From positions 1,240,001-1,304,000 of the forward strand of contig OZ257131.1 in assembly GCA_965278985.1 (NCBI GenBank): 64,000 nucleotides of DNA, read 5' to 3'. The position numbers were made by a program, and so were the translations under genes. Numbering within the stretch: position 1 is the stretch's first letter; each line of letters starts with the position of its first letter. Below the pieces are notes generated by a model, which ran no database searches, was not told the origin of the DNA, and saw only the letters and a list, made by a program, of their open reading frames with translations. Positions 18,001-26,115 of the stretch are shown one piece after another. The DNA is from CAISIP01 sp965278985. Lineage in GTDB: Bacteria > Pseudomonadota > Gammaproteobacteria > Burkholderiales > Burkholderiaceae_C.

Positions 18001-18559
18001 GCAGTTCCTGGATGCGCAGTCCGCTGACCTGACCGAGGCCATGACCACGCTGGAAGATGCGATCCGCAAGATCGACGCCGAGACGCGCGAATTGCTCTCG
18101 GGCACCTTCGACATCGTCAACGGGCACTTCGGCCGCATGTTCCCCGAGCTCTTCGGCGGCGGCAACGCACGGCTGGTGATCACCGGCGACGAGATCCTGG
18201 ACTCCGGCGTGCAGGTGATCGCGCAGCCGCCGGGCAAGAAGAACCAGACCATCCACCTGCTCTCGGGCGGCGAGAAGGCGCTGACCGCCATCGCGCTCGT
18301 GTTCGCGATCTTCCAGCTCAACCCCGCGCCCTTTTGCCTGCTGGACGAGGTGGACGCGCCGCTGGACGATGCCAACACCGAGCGGTATGCCAAGCTCGTG
18401 AGCGCGATGAGCAAGGAAACCCAGTTCCTGTTCATCAGCCACAACAAGATCGCCATGGAAATGGCCGAGCAACTGATCGGGGTGACGATGCAGGAGCAGG
18501 GCGTGTCCCGCATCGTCGCCGTGGACATGGACTCGGCGGTGAGCATGGCCGAGACCTGA
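15047..18559 (+). CDS. smc: Chromosome segregation protein SMC
   Basis: 1170 residues, normal length for bacterial SMC, the ATPase of the condensin complex that compacts and helps segregate the chromosome. Walker A is GPNGCGKSN (residues 31-39). Two long coiled-coil arms (about 170-500 and 670-1000, Gln/Glu/Ala/Arg-rich) flank a hinge region at about 510-650. The ABC signature LLSGGEKAL (about 1070) and Walker B CLLDEVDAPLDD (about 1097) close the C-terminal head. The start is a GTG giving MRLNSIKLSGFKSF, the usual SMC opening. It heads a same-strand block with zipA, ligA and def, an order common in Burkholderiales. Confidence 0.97.
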   Translation: MRLNSIKLSGFKSFPEPTNFQLPGQLVGVVGPNGCGKSNIMDAVRWVLGESKASELRGESMQDVIFNGTTSRKPASRASVELVFENADHRAGGQWGQFAEIAVKRVLTRDGTSSYYINNQPVRRRDVQDVFLGTGLGPRAYAIIGQGTISRIIESKPEELRLFLEEAAGVSKYKERRRETENRLSDTRENLTRVEDILRELGANLEKLEKQAEVAQRYKALQADVTLKQQQLWALKLGEARNEQVKLKADADAAINAMEGRTADLRRIEADLEAVRQAHYAAGDQVNQAQGRLYEASTEVGRLEAEIRFVVEGRQRVEQRLQTLKEQAAQWVSRRQVAEEEIATLGERDAQAQEEAAVLAAQVEEHAQQLPELEETLRRAQAESSAQRGSVAQVQQQIQVLAAEQRSVEEQSRQVLSRQDRLQADQRALDAPDEALLESMQQQLDEGQEAATVAEARLHELQDSIPELEDARRTQQQAVNTDTATQASLSARLEALKALQEKVKTDGKLQPWLARHGLEHLAGLWSRIHVETGWESALEAALRERLGALEVSRLEMVRAFANDAPPARLSFYSPPQGAAPAAAATLPRLADRLRLNDAGQGALLRDWLHGFYTAASLDEALAQRSQLQAGEAIYVASGHAVTGSSVSFFAPDSEQSGMLARAQEIENLDKQLRAQALISDQSRQALVRAEAAYADASQRLVQQRKEAADMQSRAHALQVETLRLRQAAEQVRSRQAQLAGELDELHEQREALEHRRAEAEARFEELDMQLADTQERHAQLEERVIAAERAVADGREQQRSAERRAQEADFAQRSLQARHAELSRAVQTAEQQAGEIAAETERAGEELARLSDAAAKGGLQDALALKLEREQDLAAKRSEYDDLTAKLRGSDERRLQLERELDPMRQRITDLQLKEQAARLGCEQYQQLLDDAQADVEALTVSIAEGNVRLAGLQGAIDRLNNEVVALGAVNLAALDELATARERKQFLDAQSADLTEAMTTLEDAIRKIDAETRELLSGTFDIVNGHFGRMFPELFGGGNARLVITGDEILDSGVQVIAQPPGKKNQTIHLLSGGEKALTAIALVFAIFQLNPAPFCLLDEVDAPLDDANTERYAKLVSAMSKETQFLFISHNKIAMEMAEQLIGVTMQEQGVSRIVAVDMDSAVSMAET

Positions 18560-18601
18560 AGACATGACAGACCGCCACCACAGAAGGGCAGCAGACCATC
18601 C

Positions 18602-19681
18602 ATGAGTACCCTGCAGATCGCACTGGCCATCGTGGGCGGCCTGGTCCTGGCGGCCATCGTCGCGCACGGCGCGTGGACCTCGCGCAAGATGGCCCCCCGC
18701 CAGGCCTCCGAACCACCGGAGCGTTCCGAACCCGCGCTGGACGGCCACCACCATGGCGGCGATGCACCACCCCCCGAGGGCATGACCCCGTACGAGCCGC
18801 CGCTGGAGCCCGAAGTGCTGGCCGCGACCGAGAACTTCCCGCTGCCGCCGCCCGAGAAACGTGCCGGGCTCGACGCGCTGATCGACGCCATCGCGCCCAT
18901 CGCGCTGGAGAGCGTGGCATCGGGGGAAGCCGCACTGGCCGCATTGCCCGCCACACGCCGCGTGGGCAGCAAGCCCTTCGCGGTCGAAGGCCGCCATGCC
19001 ACCGAAGGCCATTGGGAAGCCCCGCGTGCCGGGCAGCGCTACGCCGCATTCCAGGCCGGCGTGCAGCTGGCCAACCGCGCGGGCGCGCTCAACGAGATCG
19101 AGTTTTCCGAATTCATCATGAAGGCCCAGGCCTTCGCCGACGCCGTCAACGGCACGCCCGATTTTCCCGACATGCTGCACGAGGTGGCGCGTGCGCGCGA
19201 GCTGGACCAGTTCGCCAGCGGCCACGATGCGCAGCTGGGCTTCACGCTGCGCGCCGGCGCCGCGGCCTGGAGCCCGGGGTATGTGCAGCAGCATGCGGCG
19301 CGCCTGGGCTTCGTGGCCGGTGCGATGCCCGGGCGCATGGTGCTGCCCGCCAGCGAGGTGGGCCTGCCGCCCGTGCTGGGCCTGAGCTACGACACCCACG
19401 CCGCCCTGGCCGAGGATCCCGCGCAGGCCGCGATCCGTGATGTCGCCTTGTCGCTGGACGTGGCGCAGGTGGACCGCGCCGAGCAACCCTTCGTGCGGCT
19501 GCGCGAGGTGGCTGCCTCGCTGGCGCAGGCCATGGATGGCGTCATCACCGACGACAACGGCCGCCCCCTGCCCAAGGATGCGATGGACCTGATCGGCTCC
19601 GAGCTGGAAGGCCTGTACGACACGCTGCAAGAGCGCGACCTGGCAGCGGGCTCGGCCCTGGCGCGCCGGCTCTTCTCCTGA
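18602..19681 (+). CDS. zipA: Cell division protein ZipA-like
   Basis: 359 residues. A single N-terminal membrane helix (about residues 4-24) is followed by a Pro/Glu-rich linker. The C-terminal globular domain (about 200-340) fits the ZipA FtsZ-binding fold; recognisable phrases are LDVAQVDRAEQPF and the final ALARRLFS. ZipA anchors FtsZ to the inner membrane during septation. It lies 42 bases after smc and 40 bases before ligA. The linker and C-terminal domain are diverged from the enterobacterial protein, as usual in betaproteobacteria, and the assignment leans partly on gene order. Confidence 0.82.
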   Translation: MSTLQIALAIVGGLVLAAIVAHGAWTSRKMAPRQASEPPERSEPALDGHHHGGDAPPPEGMTPYEPPLEPEVLAATENFPLPPPEKRAGLDALIDAIAPIALESVASGEAALAALPATRRVGSKPFAVEGRHATEGHWEAPRAGQRYAAFQAGVQLANRAGALNEIEFSEFIMKAQAFADAVNGTPDFPDMLHEVARARELDQFASGHDAQLGFTLRAGAAAWSPGYVQQHAARLGFVAGAMPGRMVLPASEVGLPPVLGLSYDTHAALAEDPAQAAIRDVALSLDVAQVDRAEQPFVRLREVAASLAQAMDGVITDDNGRPLPKDAMDLIGSELEGLYDTLQERDLAAGSALARRLFS

Positions 19682-19721
19682 CCCTCGTGCGGCGCGGCAC
19701 GGACCCGCACCCCTCTTCGCC

Positions 19722-21857
19722 ATGACCGATACCTCTACGCCGCCGCCCGCCGCTGCCCAGCGCCGTGCGGCGCAGCTGCATGCCGAGCTGCACCACCATG
19801 CCCACCGCTACTACGTGCTGGATGCGCCCGAGGTGCCCGACGCCGAGTACGACCGCTTGTTCCAGGAGCTGCAGGCGCTGGAGGCCGAGTACCCCGCGCT
19901 GCTGACGCCGGACTCGCCCACGCAGCGCGTCGGCGGCAAGATCCTCGACAGCCTGACCCCGGTGCGCCACGCCGTGCCCATGTTGTCGATCCAGACCGAG
20001 ACCGACACCACCGAGGCGGGCGCACGCGCCTTCGATGCGCGCGTGCGGCGCAAGCTGGGCCTGGCGGCCGATGCGCCGCCCGTGGAATACGCCGCCGAGC
20101 TGAAGTTCGACGGGCTGGCCATCAACCTGCGTTACGAGCGTGGCGTGCTGGTGCAGGGCACGACGCGCGGTGACGGCGAGACCGGCGAGGACGTCACACA
20201 GAACTTGCGCACCATCGGCCAGATCCCCTTGAAGCTCACAGGCAAGGCGCCCGAGGTGCTGGAGGTGCGCGGCGAGGTCTACATGCGCCGCGATGACTTC
20301 GAGAAGCTCAACGAGCGGCAGCGCGAGAAGGGCGAGAAGACCTTCATCAACCCGCGCAACACCGCCGCGGGCGCCATCCGCCAGCTGGATCCGGCGCTGG
20401 TCGCCGAGCGCCCGATGAGCTTCTATGCCTACGGCCTCGGCGAAGTCGTGGGCTGGGACATCCCCGGCACGCACAGCGGCCTGCTCGATGCGCTGCAGGG
20501 CTTCGGCCTGCCGGTGTCCAACCGCCGCATCGTGGGGCAGGGCGCCGATGGGCTGGTGCAGTTCCACGCCGAAGTGGCCGCCGAACGCGACGCCTTGCCC
20601 TTCGACATCGACGGCGTGGTCTACAAAGTCAACAGCCGCGCGCTGCAGGCCCAGCTGGGTTTCCGCTCGCGCGAGCCGCAGTGGGCCGTGGCCCACAAGT
20701 ACCCGGCGCAGGAGCAGGTCACGCGCCTGAACGGCATCGACATCCAGGTGGGCCGCACCGGCAAGCTCACGCCCGTGGCCAAGCTGGAGCCGGTGTTCGT
20801 GGGCGGCACGACGGTGAGCAACGCCACGCTGCACAACCTGTTCGAGCTGCGGCGCAAGCGTGCGCGCGTGGGCGACCAGGTGATCGTGCGCCGCGCGGGG
20901 GACGTGATTCCCGAGGTGGTGGGCGTCGTCCCGCCAGCGCTGGTGCCCCTGGCCAAGGCGTCGAAGGATGACGAGGCCGTGGTGGATGCGGCGGCCGAAC
21001 TCGCCCCCAGCCGCCTGCCGGCGCGCCACCCCTATGTGCCCAACTTCCGCATGCCGCGCCATTGCCCGGTCTGCGGCAGCGACGTGGTGCGCGAGAAGGG
21101 CGAGGTCAACCACCGCTGCAGCGGCGGCATCGTCTGCGCCGCGCAGCGCAAGCAGGCGATCCTGCACTACGCGCAGCGCCGCGCGCTGGACATCGAGGGC
21201 CTGGGCGACAAGCTGGTGGACCAGCTGGTGGACGGCGACATCGTGCGCTCGTTGCCGGACCTGTACCGCCTCGGCCTCACCGGCCTGGCCGCGCTGGAGC
21301 GCATGGCAGAGAAGTCCGCCAACAACCTGTTGCAGGCGCTGCAGGACTCGAAAAAGACCACACTGCCGCGTTTCCTCTTCGGCCTGGGCATCCGCAACGT
21401 CGGCGAGGCCACGGCCAAGGACCTGGCGCGCCACTTCGGTGGGCTGGACGCGATCATGGACGCGACGCAGGAACAACTGCTGGAAGTCAACGACGTGGGC
21501 CCCATCGTCGCGCACAGCCTCCACACCTTCTTCCAGCAGCCGCACAACCGCGAGGCCATCGAACAGCTGCGTGCCTGCGGCGTGCACTGGGAGGAGGGCG
21601 CACCCGCCGAACGCGCCACGCTGCCGCTGGCTGGCAAGACCTTCGTGATCACCGGCACGCTGCCCACGCTGTCGCGCGAGGATGCCAAGGAGATGCTGGA
21701 GGCTGCGGGCGCCAAGGTCGCGGGCTCTGTCAGCAAGAAGACGACGTATGTGGTGGCGGGCGCCGAGGCCGGCAGTAAGCTCACCAAGGCGCAGGAACTG
21801 GGCGTGGCCGTGCTGGACGAGGCCGCGTTGAAGGAGATGCTCGATGGCCGTGCGTGA
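19722..21857 (+). CDS. ligA: NAD-dependent DNA ligase LigA
   Basis: 711 residues. LigA seals nicks in duplex DNA during replication and repair, using NAD+ to adenylate an active-site lysine. That lysine is K128 in ELKFDGLAI. The order is Ia domain (HRYYVLDAPEVPDAEYD), adenylation domain, OB fold, a four-Cys zinc finger (CPVCGSDVV to IVCAAQRK), helix-hairpin-helix repeats (LGIRNVGEATAK and VNDVGPIVA) and a C-terminal BRCT domain (about 630-711, starting LAGKTFVITGTL). All expected parts are present and length is typical. The last 14 bases overlap def, indicating translational coupling. Confidence 0.98.
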   Translation: MTDTSTPPPAAAQRRAAQLHAELHHHAHRYYVLDAPEVPDAEYDRLFQELQALEAEYPALLTPDSPTQRVGGKILDSLTPVRHAVPMLSIQTETDTTEAGARAFDARVRRKLGLAADAPPVEYAAELKFDGLAINLRYERGVLVQGTTRGDGETGEDVTQNLRTIGQIPLKLTGKAPEVLEVRGEVYMRRDDFEKLNERQREKGEKTFINPRNTAAGAIRQLDPALVAERPMSFYAYGLGEVVGWDIPGTHSGLLDALQGFGLPVSNRRIVGQGADGLVQFHAEVAAERDALPFDIDGVVYKVNSRALQAQLGFRSREPQWAVAHKYPAQEQVTRLNGIDIQVGRTGKLTPVAKLEPVFVGGTTVSNATLHNLFELRRKRARVGDQVIVRRAGDVIPEVVGVVPPALVPLAKASKDDEAVVDAAAELAPSRLPARHPYVPNFRMPRHCPVCGSDVVREKGEVNHRCSGGIVCAAQRKQAILHYAQRRALDIEGLGDKLVDQLVDGDIVRSLPDLYRLGLTGLAALERMAEKSANNLLQALQDSKKTTLPRFLFGLGIRNVGEATAKDLARHFGGLDAIMDATQEQLLEVNDVGPIVAHSLHTFFQQPHNREAIEQLRACGVHWEEGAPAERATLPLAGKTFVITGTLPTLSREDAKEMLEAAGAKVAGSVSKKTTYVVAGAEAGSKLTKAQELGVAVLDEAALKEMLDGRA

Positions 21858-22398
21858 GATCCTGAAGATGGGCGACCCGCGCCTTCTGCGCATTGCGCAA
21901 CCGGTGAAGGAGTTCGATACGGACGCACTGCACCTGCTCATCACGGACCTGCTGGACACCATGGCTGCCGCCAATGGCGCGGGCCTGGCCGCGCCGCAGA
22001 TCGGCGTGGACCTGCAGGTGGTGATCTTCGGCAGCGGCGAGCCCATCGCGCGGTATCCCGACGCGCCGCCCGTGCCGCGCACGGTGCTGATCAACCCCGT
22101 CATCACGCCGCTGCGCGAGGCCGATGGCGCGCTGGCCGAGGTCGAGGACTGGGAAGGCTGCCTGTCCGTGCCCGGCCTGCGCGGCGTGGTGCCGCGCTTC
22201 GCGCGAATCCGCTACCAGGGCTTCGACCAGTACGGCGACCCCATCGACCGCACAGTGGACGGTTTCCACGCCCGCGTGGTGCAGCACGAGTGCGACCACC
22301 TGATCGGCACGCTCTACCCGATGCGCGTGCGCGATTTCAGCCGTTTCGGCTTCACCGAGATCCTGTTCCCGGGGCTGGATCCGAAGGCGGACGACTGA
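21844..22398 (+). CDS. def: Peptide deformylase
   Basis: 184 residues. It removes the formyl group from the N-terminal methionine of new proteins. The three family motifs are intact: GLAAPQIG (about 46-53), EGCLSVPG with metal ligand C106, and QHECDHL with H148, E149 and H152. The start ATG lies inside the end of ligA. A stem GGCTGC-CTCC-GCAGCC follows the stop directly. Together with map further along, this window encodes both steps of N-terminal methionine processing, though they are not adjacent. Confidence 0.96.
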   Translation: MAVREILKMGDPRLLRIAQPVKEFDTDALHLLITDLLDTMAAANGAGLAAPQIGVDLQVVIFGSGEPIARYPDAPPVPRTVLINPVITPLREADGALAEVEDWEGCLSVPGLRGVVPRFARIRYQGFDQYGDPIDRTVDGFHARVVQHECDHLIGTLYPMRVRDFSRFGFTEILFPGLDPKADD

Positions 22399-22401
22399 AG
22401 C

Positions 22402-22417
22402 GGCTGCCTCCGCAGCC
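22402..22417 (+). terminator. Possible terminator after ligA-def
   Basis: A six-base-pair stem GGCTGC/GCAGCC with a four-base loop starts four bases after the def stop. There is no real T-run, so it may be weak or only an mRNA 3' stabilising stem. Confidence 0.35.
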
Positions 22418-22530
22418 CTGTATTGAAGCGAGCCCTGTCTATCGACCGAACATCACCCGGCACGCTGGTGTAGGCGGGTCCTATAACCGGTCATCGCGCA
22501 CATTCGCCCGACCGCATCTTCAGAGATTTC

Positions 22531-23595
22531 ATGCATATCGATCGTCGAAAGCTTGTACTTGCAGGTGCCGGCCTGCCCTTTGTCGCGTCCTGCGCCAGCG
22601 ACATCACTCTGCAGCGCGAGAAGCCCGTCGAAATGCTTGCGATGGAACTGGGTGTCTGTGCGGCTGAGTATGTTGTGCTGCGAGCGGGCACGCCCGGCAG
22701 CTCGGTGTTTGTCTCTGGATGTGCCACGCCAGGGGTTCAGGCCAATGCCATTTTTCAGGCCGCATCTCTCACCAAGCCAGTCGCCGCGTTTGCGGCTTTG
22801 CGGCTGGTGCAGGCGGACCAACTGGACCTCCATGCACCGGTGTCTCGCTACCTGCCCGGCGGATACAGGCATTTCCACAGCCCCTTGAACCGATCAAGCA
22901 ACGACCCACACGACCTTGTGCCTGAAAGTGCGCTAAGGCGCGTGTCCGTGGCGCAGTTGCTCAATCACAGTTCCGGCTTTCCGAACTGGTCCAGCGGCAC
23001 TCTGGAGTTAGCGTCGGAGCCAGGCAAGCAATGGGGCTATTCCGGCGAGGGCTTTGTTCTGTTGCAGAGCGTGATCGAGTCCGTCGCCCAGATGGAACTG
23101 GCCGCCTACGTCGATCAACAGGTATTCAAGCCGCTTGGCATGCGCGATTCGAGCCTGGTCTGGCGGGATGACTTTGGAGATCGGGCTGTCACCGGCACCA
23201 CGGCTTTGGGATTTCGGCCGCGGGTTCGCTTCCGTAGCGCAGTAGCCGCTGCTTCGATGTACACCACGACGGCCGACTATGCGCGATTCATGGCCGCCTT
23301 GCTGGCCAACGAGCCACTCCTGTCGCTGACGCTCGCCAACCCGGTGGAAGTGGATGCATCACTCGGGCTTCAGTGGGGTCTGGGCTGGGGTATCGAACGA
23401 GCACCAGGTGGGCCTTATCTCTGGCAATGGGGCAACAACCCCGGCTTTCGCGCTTTTGCGATGGCCTCTGCCGCGTCGAAAGACGGGTTCGTCATGTTCA
23501 CGAACAGCGAGCGTGGCATGCCCTTGGCAGCGTCCATCGCGCGGCGCGCCTTGCCCGCCGACCACAACGCGTTTCGGTTCTCCTGGGTTTCTTAG
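22531..23595 (+). CDS. Serine hydrolase of the beta-lactamase / class C fold, lipoprotein
   Basis: 354 residues. The N-terminus DRRKLVLAGAG with VASC (Cys 21) reads as a lipoprotein signal, possibly Tat-type. The catalytic pattern of the family is present: S79-L-T-K82 and Y170-S-G. Family members include class C beta-lactamases, D-aminopeptidases and esterases, and substrate cannot be told apart here. Codon use is less GC-biased than in the flanking ligA-def and terC genes, and the gene stands alone between them, which suggests later acquisition. Downstream at 23619-23634 is a small stem TAGAGA-TTTT-TCTCTA. Confidence 0.82.
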   Translation: MHIDRRKLVLAGAGLPFVASCASDITLQREKPVEMLAMELGVCAAEYVVLRAGTPGSSVFVSGCATPGVQANAIFQAASLTKPVAAFAALRLVQADQLDLHAPVSRYLPGGYRHFHSPLNRSSNDPHDLVPESALRRVSVAQLLNHSSGFPNWSSGTLELASEPGKQWGYSGEGFVLLQSVIESVAQMELAAYVDQQVFKPLGMRDSSLVWRDDFGDRAVTGTTALGFRPRVRFRSAVAAASMYTTTADYARFMAALLANEPLLSLTLANPVEVDASLGLQWGLGWGIERAPGGPYLWQWGNNPGFRAFAMASAASKDGFVMFTNSERGMPLAASIARRALPADHNAFRFSWVS

Positions 23596-23698
23596 CCCTT
23601 GTACCGCGCTCCGTGTCCTAGAGATTTTTCTCTATGAGACGGGTGCTGCGGCTCAGCTTTGGCATGAACCGACCATTTTGCAAAAGGCGCACCCGCGC

Positions 23699-24706
23699 TC
23701 ACTCGCCTTCCTTCTTCTTCGCGCCGAAGGGGTAAGCCGCGCCGTCGTGGCCCTTGGGCGGGACCATCAGCGACAGCACCATGGTTGCGGCCAGCGTGAA
23801 CATGGTGAAGCCCAGCGAGTACACCACCGGGATCTTGTAGATGTCGATGAGCAGCATCTTCGCGCCGATGAACACCAGGATGATGGCCAGCCCGTAGCTC
23901 AGCAGATGGAAGCGCTCGTGCATGTTGGCCAGCAGGAAGTACATGGCGCGCAGGCCCAGGATGGCGAACACGTTGGAGGTCAGCACGATGAAGGGGTCGG
24001 TCGTGATGGCGAAGATGGCGGGGATCGAATCCACCGCGAACACCACGTCCACGATGCCGATCAGCAGGATCACCACCAGCATGGGCGTGGCCATCTTGAC
24101 GCCGCCGACCAGGGTGAAGAACTTCTCACCGTCGTAGTCGGGCGCTATTCTGAAGCGCCGGCGCATCCACTTCAAGGCGGGGTTGTTGTCCAGGTCGGGC
24201 TCCTGGCCGGCCGCCCACCACATCTTGATGCCCGTGAACAGCAGGAACGCGCCGAAGATGTAGAGCACCCAGTGGAACTGCGTGATCAGCCACGCACCTA
24301 CCAGGATCATCGCGGCACGCAGCACCAGCGCGCCGAGGATGCCGATCATCAGCACGCGCTTCTGCGACTCCGCCGGCACAGCGAAGTAGGTGAACAGCAT
24401 CAGGAACACGAAGATGTTGTCCACCGCCAGCGCCTTCTCGATCAGGTAGCCGGTGAGGAACTCCAGTGATTTCTGGTTGGCCACCGTGCGGGCCGCCTCG
24501 TCGGTGCCGGTGCCGCCCAGGTACCACCACATCCACCCCATGAAGGCCAGGGACACGCCGACCCAGACCAGCGACCAGATGGCCGCCTCGCGCGTGCTGA
24601 CGCGGTGCGCGCCCTGTTTGCTCATCGCGAAGAAGTCGACCAGCAGCGCCAACACGACGAAGCCGCCGAACAGGGACCACATGAGTGGTGAACCGATGGA
24701 TTCCAT
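23699..24706 (-). CDS. TerC/Alx-family integral membrane protein
   Basis: 335 residues with about nine membrane helices. The ATG complementary to 24704-24706 is chosen because it gives MESIGSPLMW and has GGAAGG five bases upstream. Conserved acidic residues sit in membrane segments: ALAVDNIFVFL and DVVFAVDSIPAIFAITTDPF, the TerC signature. Members of this family (E. coli Alx, Bacillus relatives) export or balance manganese. The leader carries a yybP-ykoY riboswitch, which is the manganese sensor, so a role in Mn2+ homeostasis is well supported. The C-terminus is charged and cytoplasmic (KKKEGE). Confidence 0.93.
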   Translation of the reverse strand: MESIGSPLMWSLFGGFVVLALLVDFFAMSKQGAHRVSTREAAIWSLVWVGVSLAFMGWMWWYLGGTGTDEAARTVANQKSLEFLTGYLIEKALAVDNIFVFLMLFTYFAVPAESQKRVLMIGILGALVLRAAMILVGAWLITQFHWVLYIFGAFLLFTGIKMWWAAGQEPDLDNNPALKWMRRRFRIAPDYDGEKFFTLVGGVKMATPMLVVILLIGIVDVVFAVDSIPAIFAITTDPFIVLTSNVFAILGLRAMYFLLANMHERFHLLSYGLAIILVFIGAKMLLIDIYKIPVVYSLGFTMFTLAATMVLSLMVPPKGHDGAAYPFGAKKKEGE

Positions 24707-24786
24707 GGAAACCTTCCATTGAGAGTTGCAGCAAGCCACCGCGCCCGCCCTGCGGCGTGCACGTGATGGCATCCAAAACCCAGAAT

Positions 24787-24936
24787 GGTCTGGCCGTGCC
24801 TGCGATGAATGCGGTGTGTCACCGGTATCGCGGCCTGCAGCGCCGGGACGCGGTGCGAAGCACCGCGGCCGTACTGACGACGCTGCACCGGAGTGGACTG
24901 CTGGCTGGCAGGCGCTGTCCGGTGGCTACTCCCCAA
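24787..24936 (-). promoter_or_regulatory. yybP-ykoY manganese riboswitch
   Basis: Read on the minus strand, the leader of the TerC gene begins with GGGGAGTAGC, the invariant opening of the yybP-ykoY class. It continues with CGTCGTCAGTACGG and GGTGACACACCGC and closes with GGCACGGCCAGACC, matching the 3' arm as remembered. A GC-rich hairpin (GCGGTGC-TTC-GCACCGC) is within it. Known members bind Mn2+ and switch on efflux genes. The position, 80 bases upstream of a TerC/Alx start, is exactly where this class occurs. Confidence 0.85.
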
Positions 24937-24999
24937 TAAGAGCGGGTGGAGTCTAACGGCAGAGCCCTATTCCGCAGGGGGCGCGGGGAGAAGACTGCG

Positions 25000-26007
25000 T
25001 CAACCGCCGTGTTCCCTCGCCCCGCGCTCTTCGGTCGCTCGCTTCAGGTACGCACTCGGCGTCAGCCCCGACCACCGCCGGAATGCACGCGCAAAAACCT
25101 TCGCCGATTCATACCCCGCCGCATCCGCGATCTGCCCCAGCTGCAGCGCCCCAGCCTCCAGCGCCTCCGCCGCCAGCGCCATGCGGTGCTCCGTCAGGTA
25201 CCCGATGGGCGAGCTGCCCACCAGCTCCTTGAAGCGTGCGCTGAAGCGGGTGCGCGACAGGCCCGCAGCGGAGGCCAGCGACGCCAGGGTCCAGCCCTGT
25301 TGCGGCGCGCGGTGCATGTGCCCGATGGCCTGGGCGATGGCCGGATCGGAGATGCCGCGCAGCCAGCCCGCGCCGATGGCGGCATGCCGTGCCAGATGCT
25401 CGCGCAGGATGTTGACCAGCAGCAGCTCGCCCATGCGCGCGGCCGACAGGCGCCAGCCGGGGCGCCGCGCCAGGGTTTCCTCGATCAGCAGCTGCATGGT
25501 GGTCGCCAGGCAGCCCGCGATGGGCATGTCCTGCTCGCGGATGTGGATGCAGGGCGGCAGGATGCGCAGCACCGTGTGCCTGCAGTAGGCCGAGAACCAG
25601 ACCTGGGTGGAATAGAAGTCGGTGAAGGCACCACTGCCGCCCGTGGCGCCGTGGCTGAAGACCAGCGGGTTCACGTCGCGGGGGCCGTCGGCGTGGCGCG
25701 CGATCATGTCCGCGAAGGAGGCATAAGACGCGAGGGGCGTGTCCAGGTCCGAGCTGATCCGGTAGCGGGCCCCCGGCACGATCATGACGAGGTCGCCGGG
25801 TTCCACCCGTTGCGGCGCCTGCCCCTGCACCTGCATCCAGTAAGGGGCACCCCGCACGATCCGGATCAGCGCGCCCGGCGTGCCTTCGGACTGCAGGCCC
25901 CAGGGCGCCGTGAGCGCAAACCGCGCCGTGACCGCCCGCTGCGAGCGGCAGATGGACAGCACTTCGCTCAACACATCGGCGGATGGGTCGGGGTTGCGGT
26001 CGGTCAT
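25000..26007 (-). CDS. AraC-family transcriptional regulator with N-terminal cupin domain
   Basis: 335 residues from the ATG complementary to 26005-26007, reading MTDRNPDPSADVL. The N-terminal half (about 10-200) matches the AraC-type cupin (Cupin_6) sensor, with GDLVMIVPGARYRI. The C-terminal half has two helix-turn-helix motifs (about 232-330): WTLASLASAAGLSRTRFSARF and LGQIADAAGYESAKVFARAF, ending in the family's LTPSAYLK. It is divergent from the flavin monooxygenase gene with 108 bases between starts, so it probably controls that operon and responds to its substrate. Confidence 0.93.
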   Translation of the reverse strand: MTDRNPDPSADVLSEVLSICRSQRAVTARFALTAPWGLQSEGTPGALIRIVRGAPYWMQVQGQAPQRVEPGDLVMIVPGARYRISSDLDTPLASYASFADMIARHADGPRDVNPLVFSHGATGGSGAFTDFYSTQVWFSAYCRHTVLRILPPCIHIREQDMPIAGCLATTMQLLIEETLARRPGWRLSAARMGELLLVNILREHLARHAAIGAGWLRGISDPAIAQAIGHMHRAPQQGWTLASLASAAGLSRTRFSARFKELVGSSPIGYLTEHRMALAAEALEAGALQLGQIADAAGYESAKVFARAFRRWSGLTPSAYLKRATEERGAREHGG

Positions 26008-26115
26008 GGCTGCGCGTAGTCGGGACGAATGGTGCCCACATCGGGCCTCTGGGCGGTTGAGCGCGGGCGGGTGCGCCACAACAATGCAGCCATCGTAACG
26101 GCAGGGAGTGGCGTG

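Noticed and set aside
23619..23634. TAGAGA-TTTT-TCTCTA as a terminator of the serine hydrolase gene
   Set aside because: The stem is short and AT-rich with no following T-run; recorded only as a weak inverted repeat.
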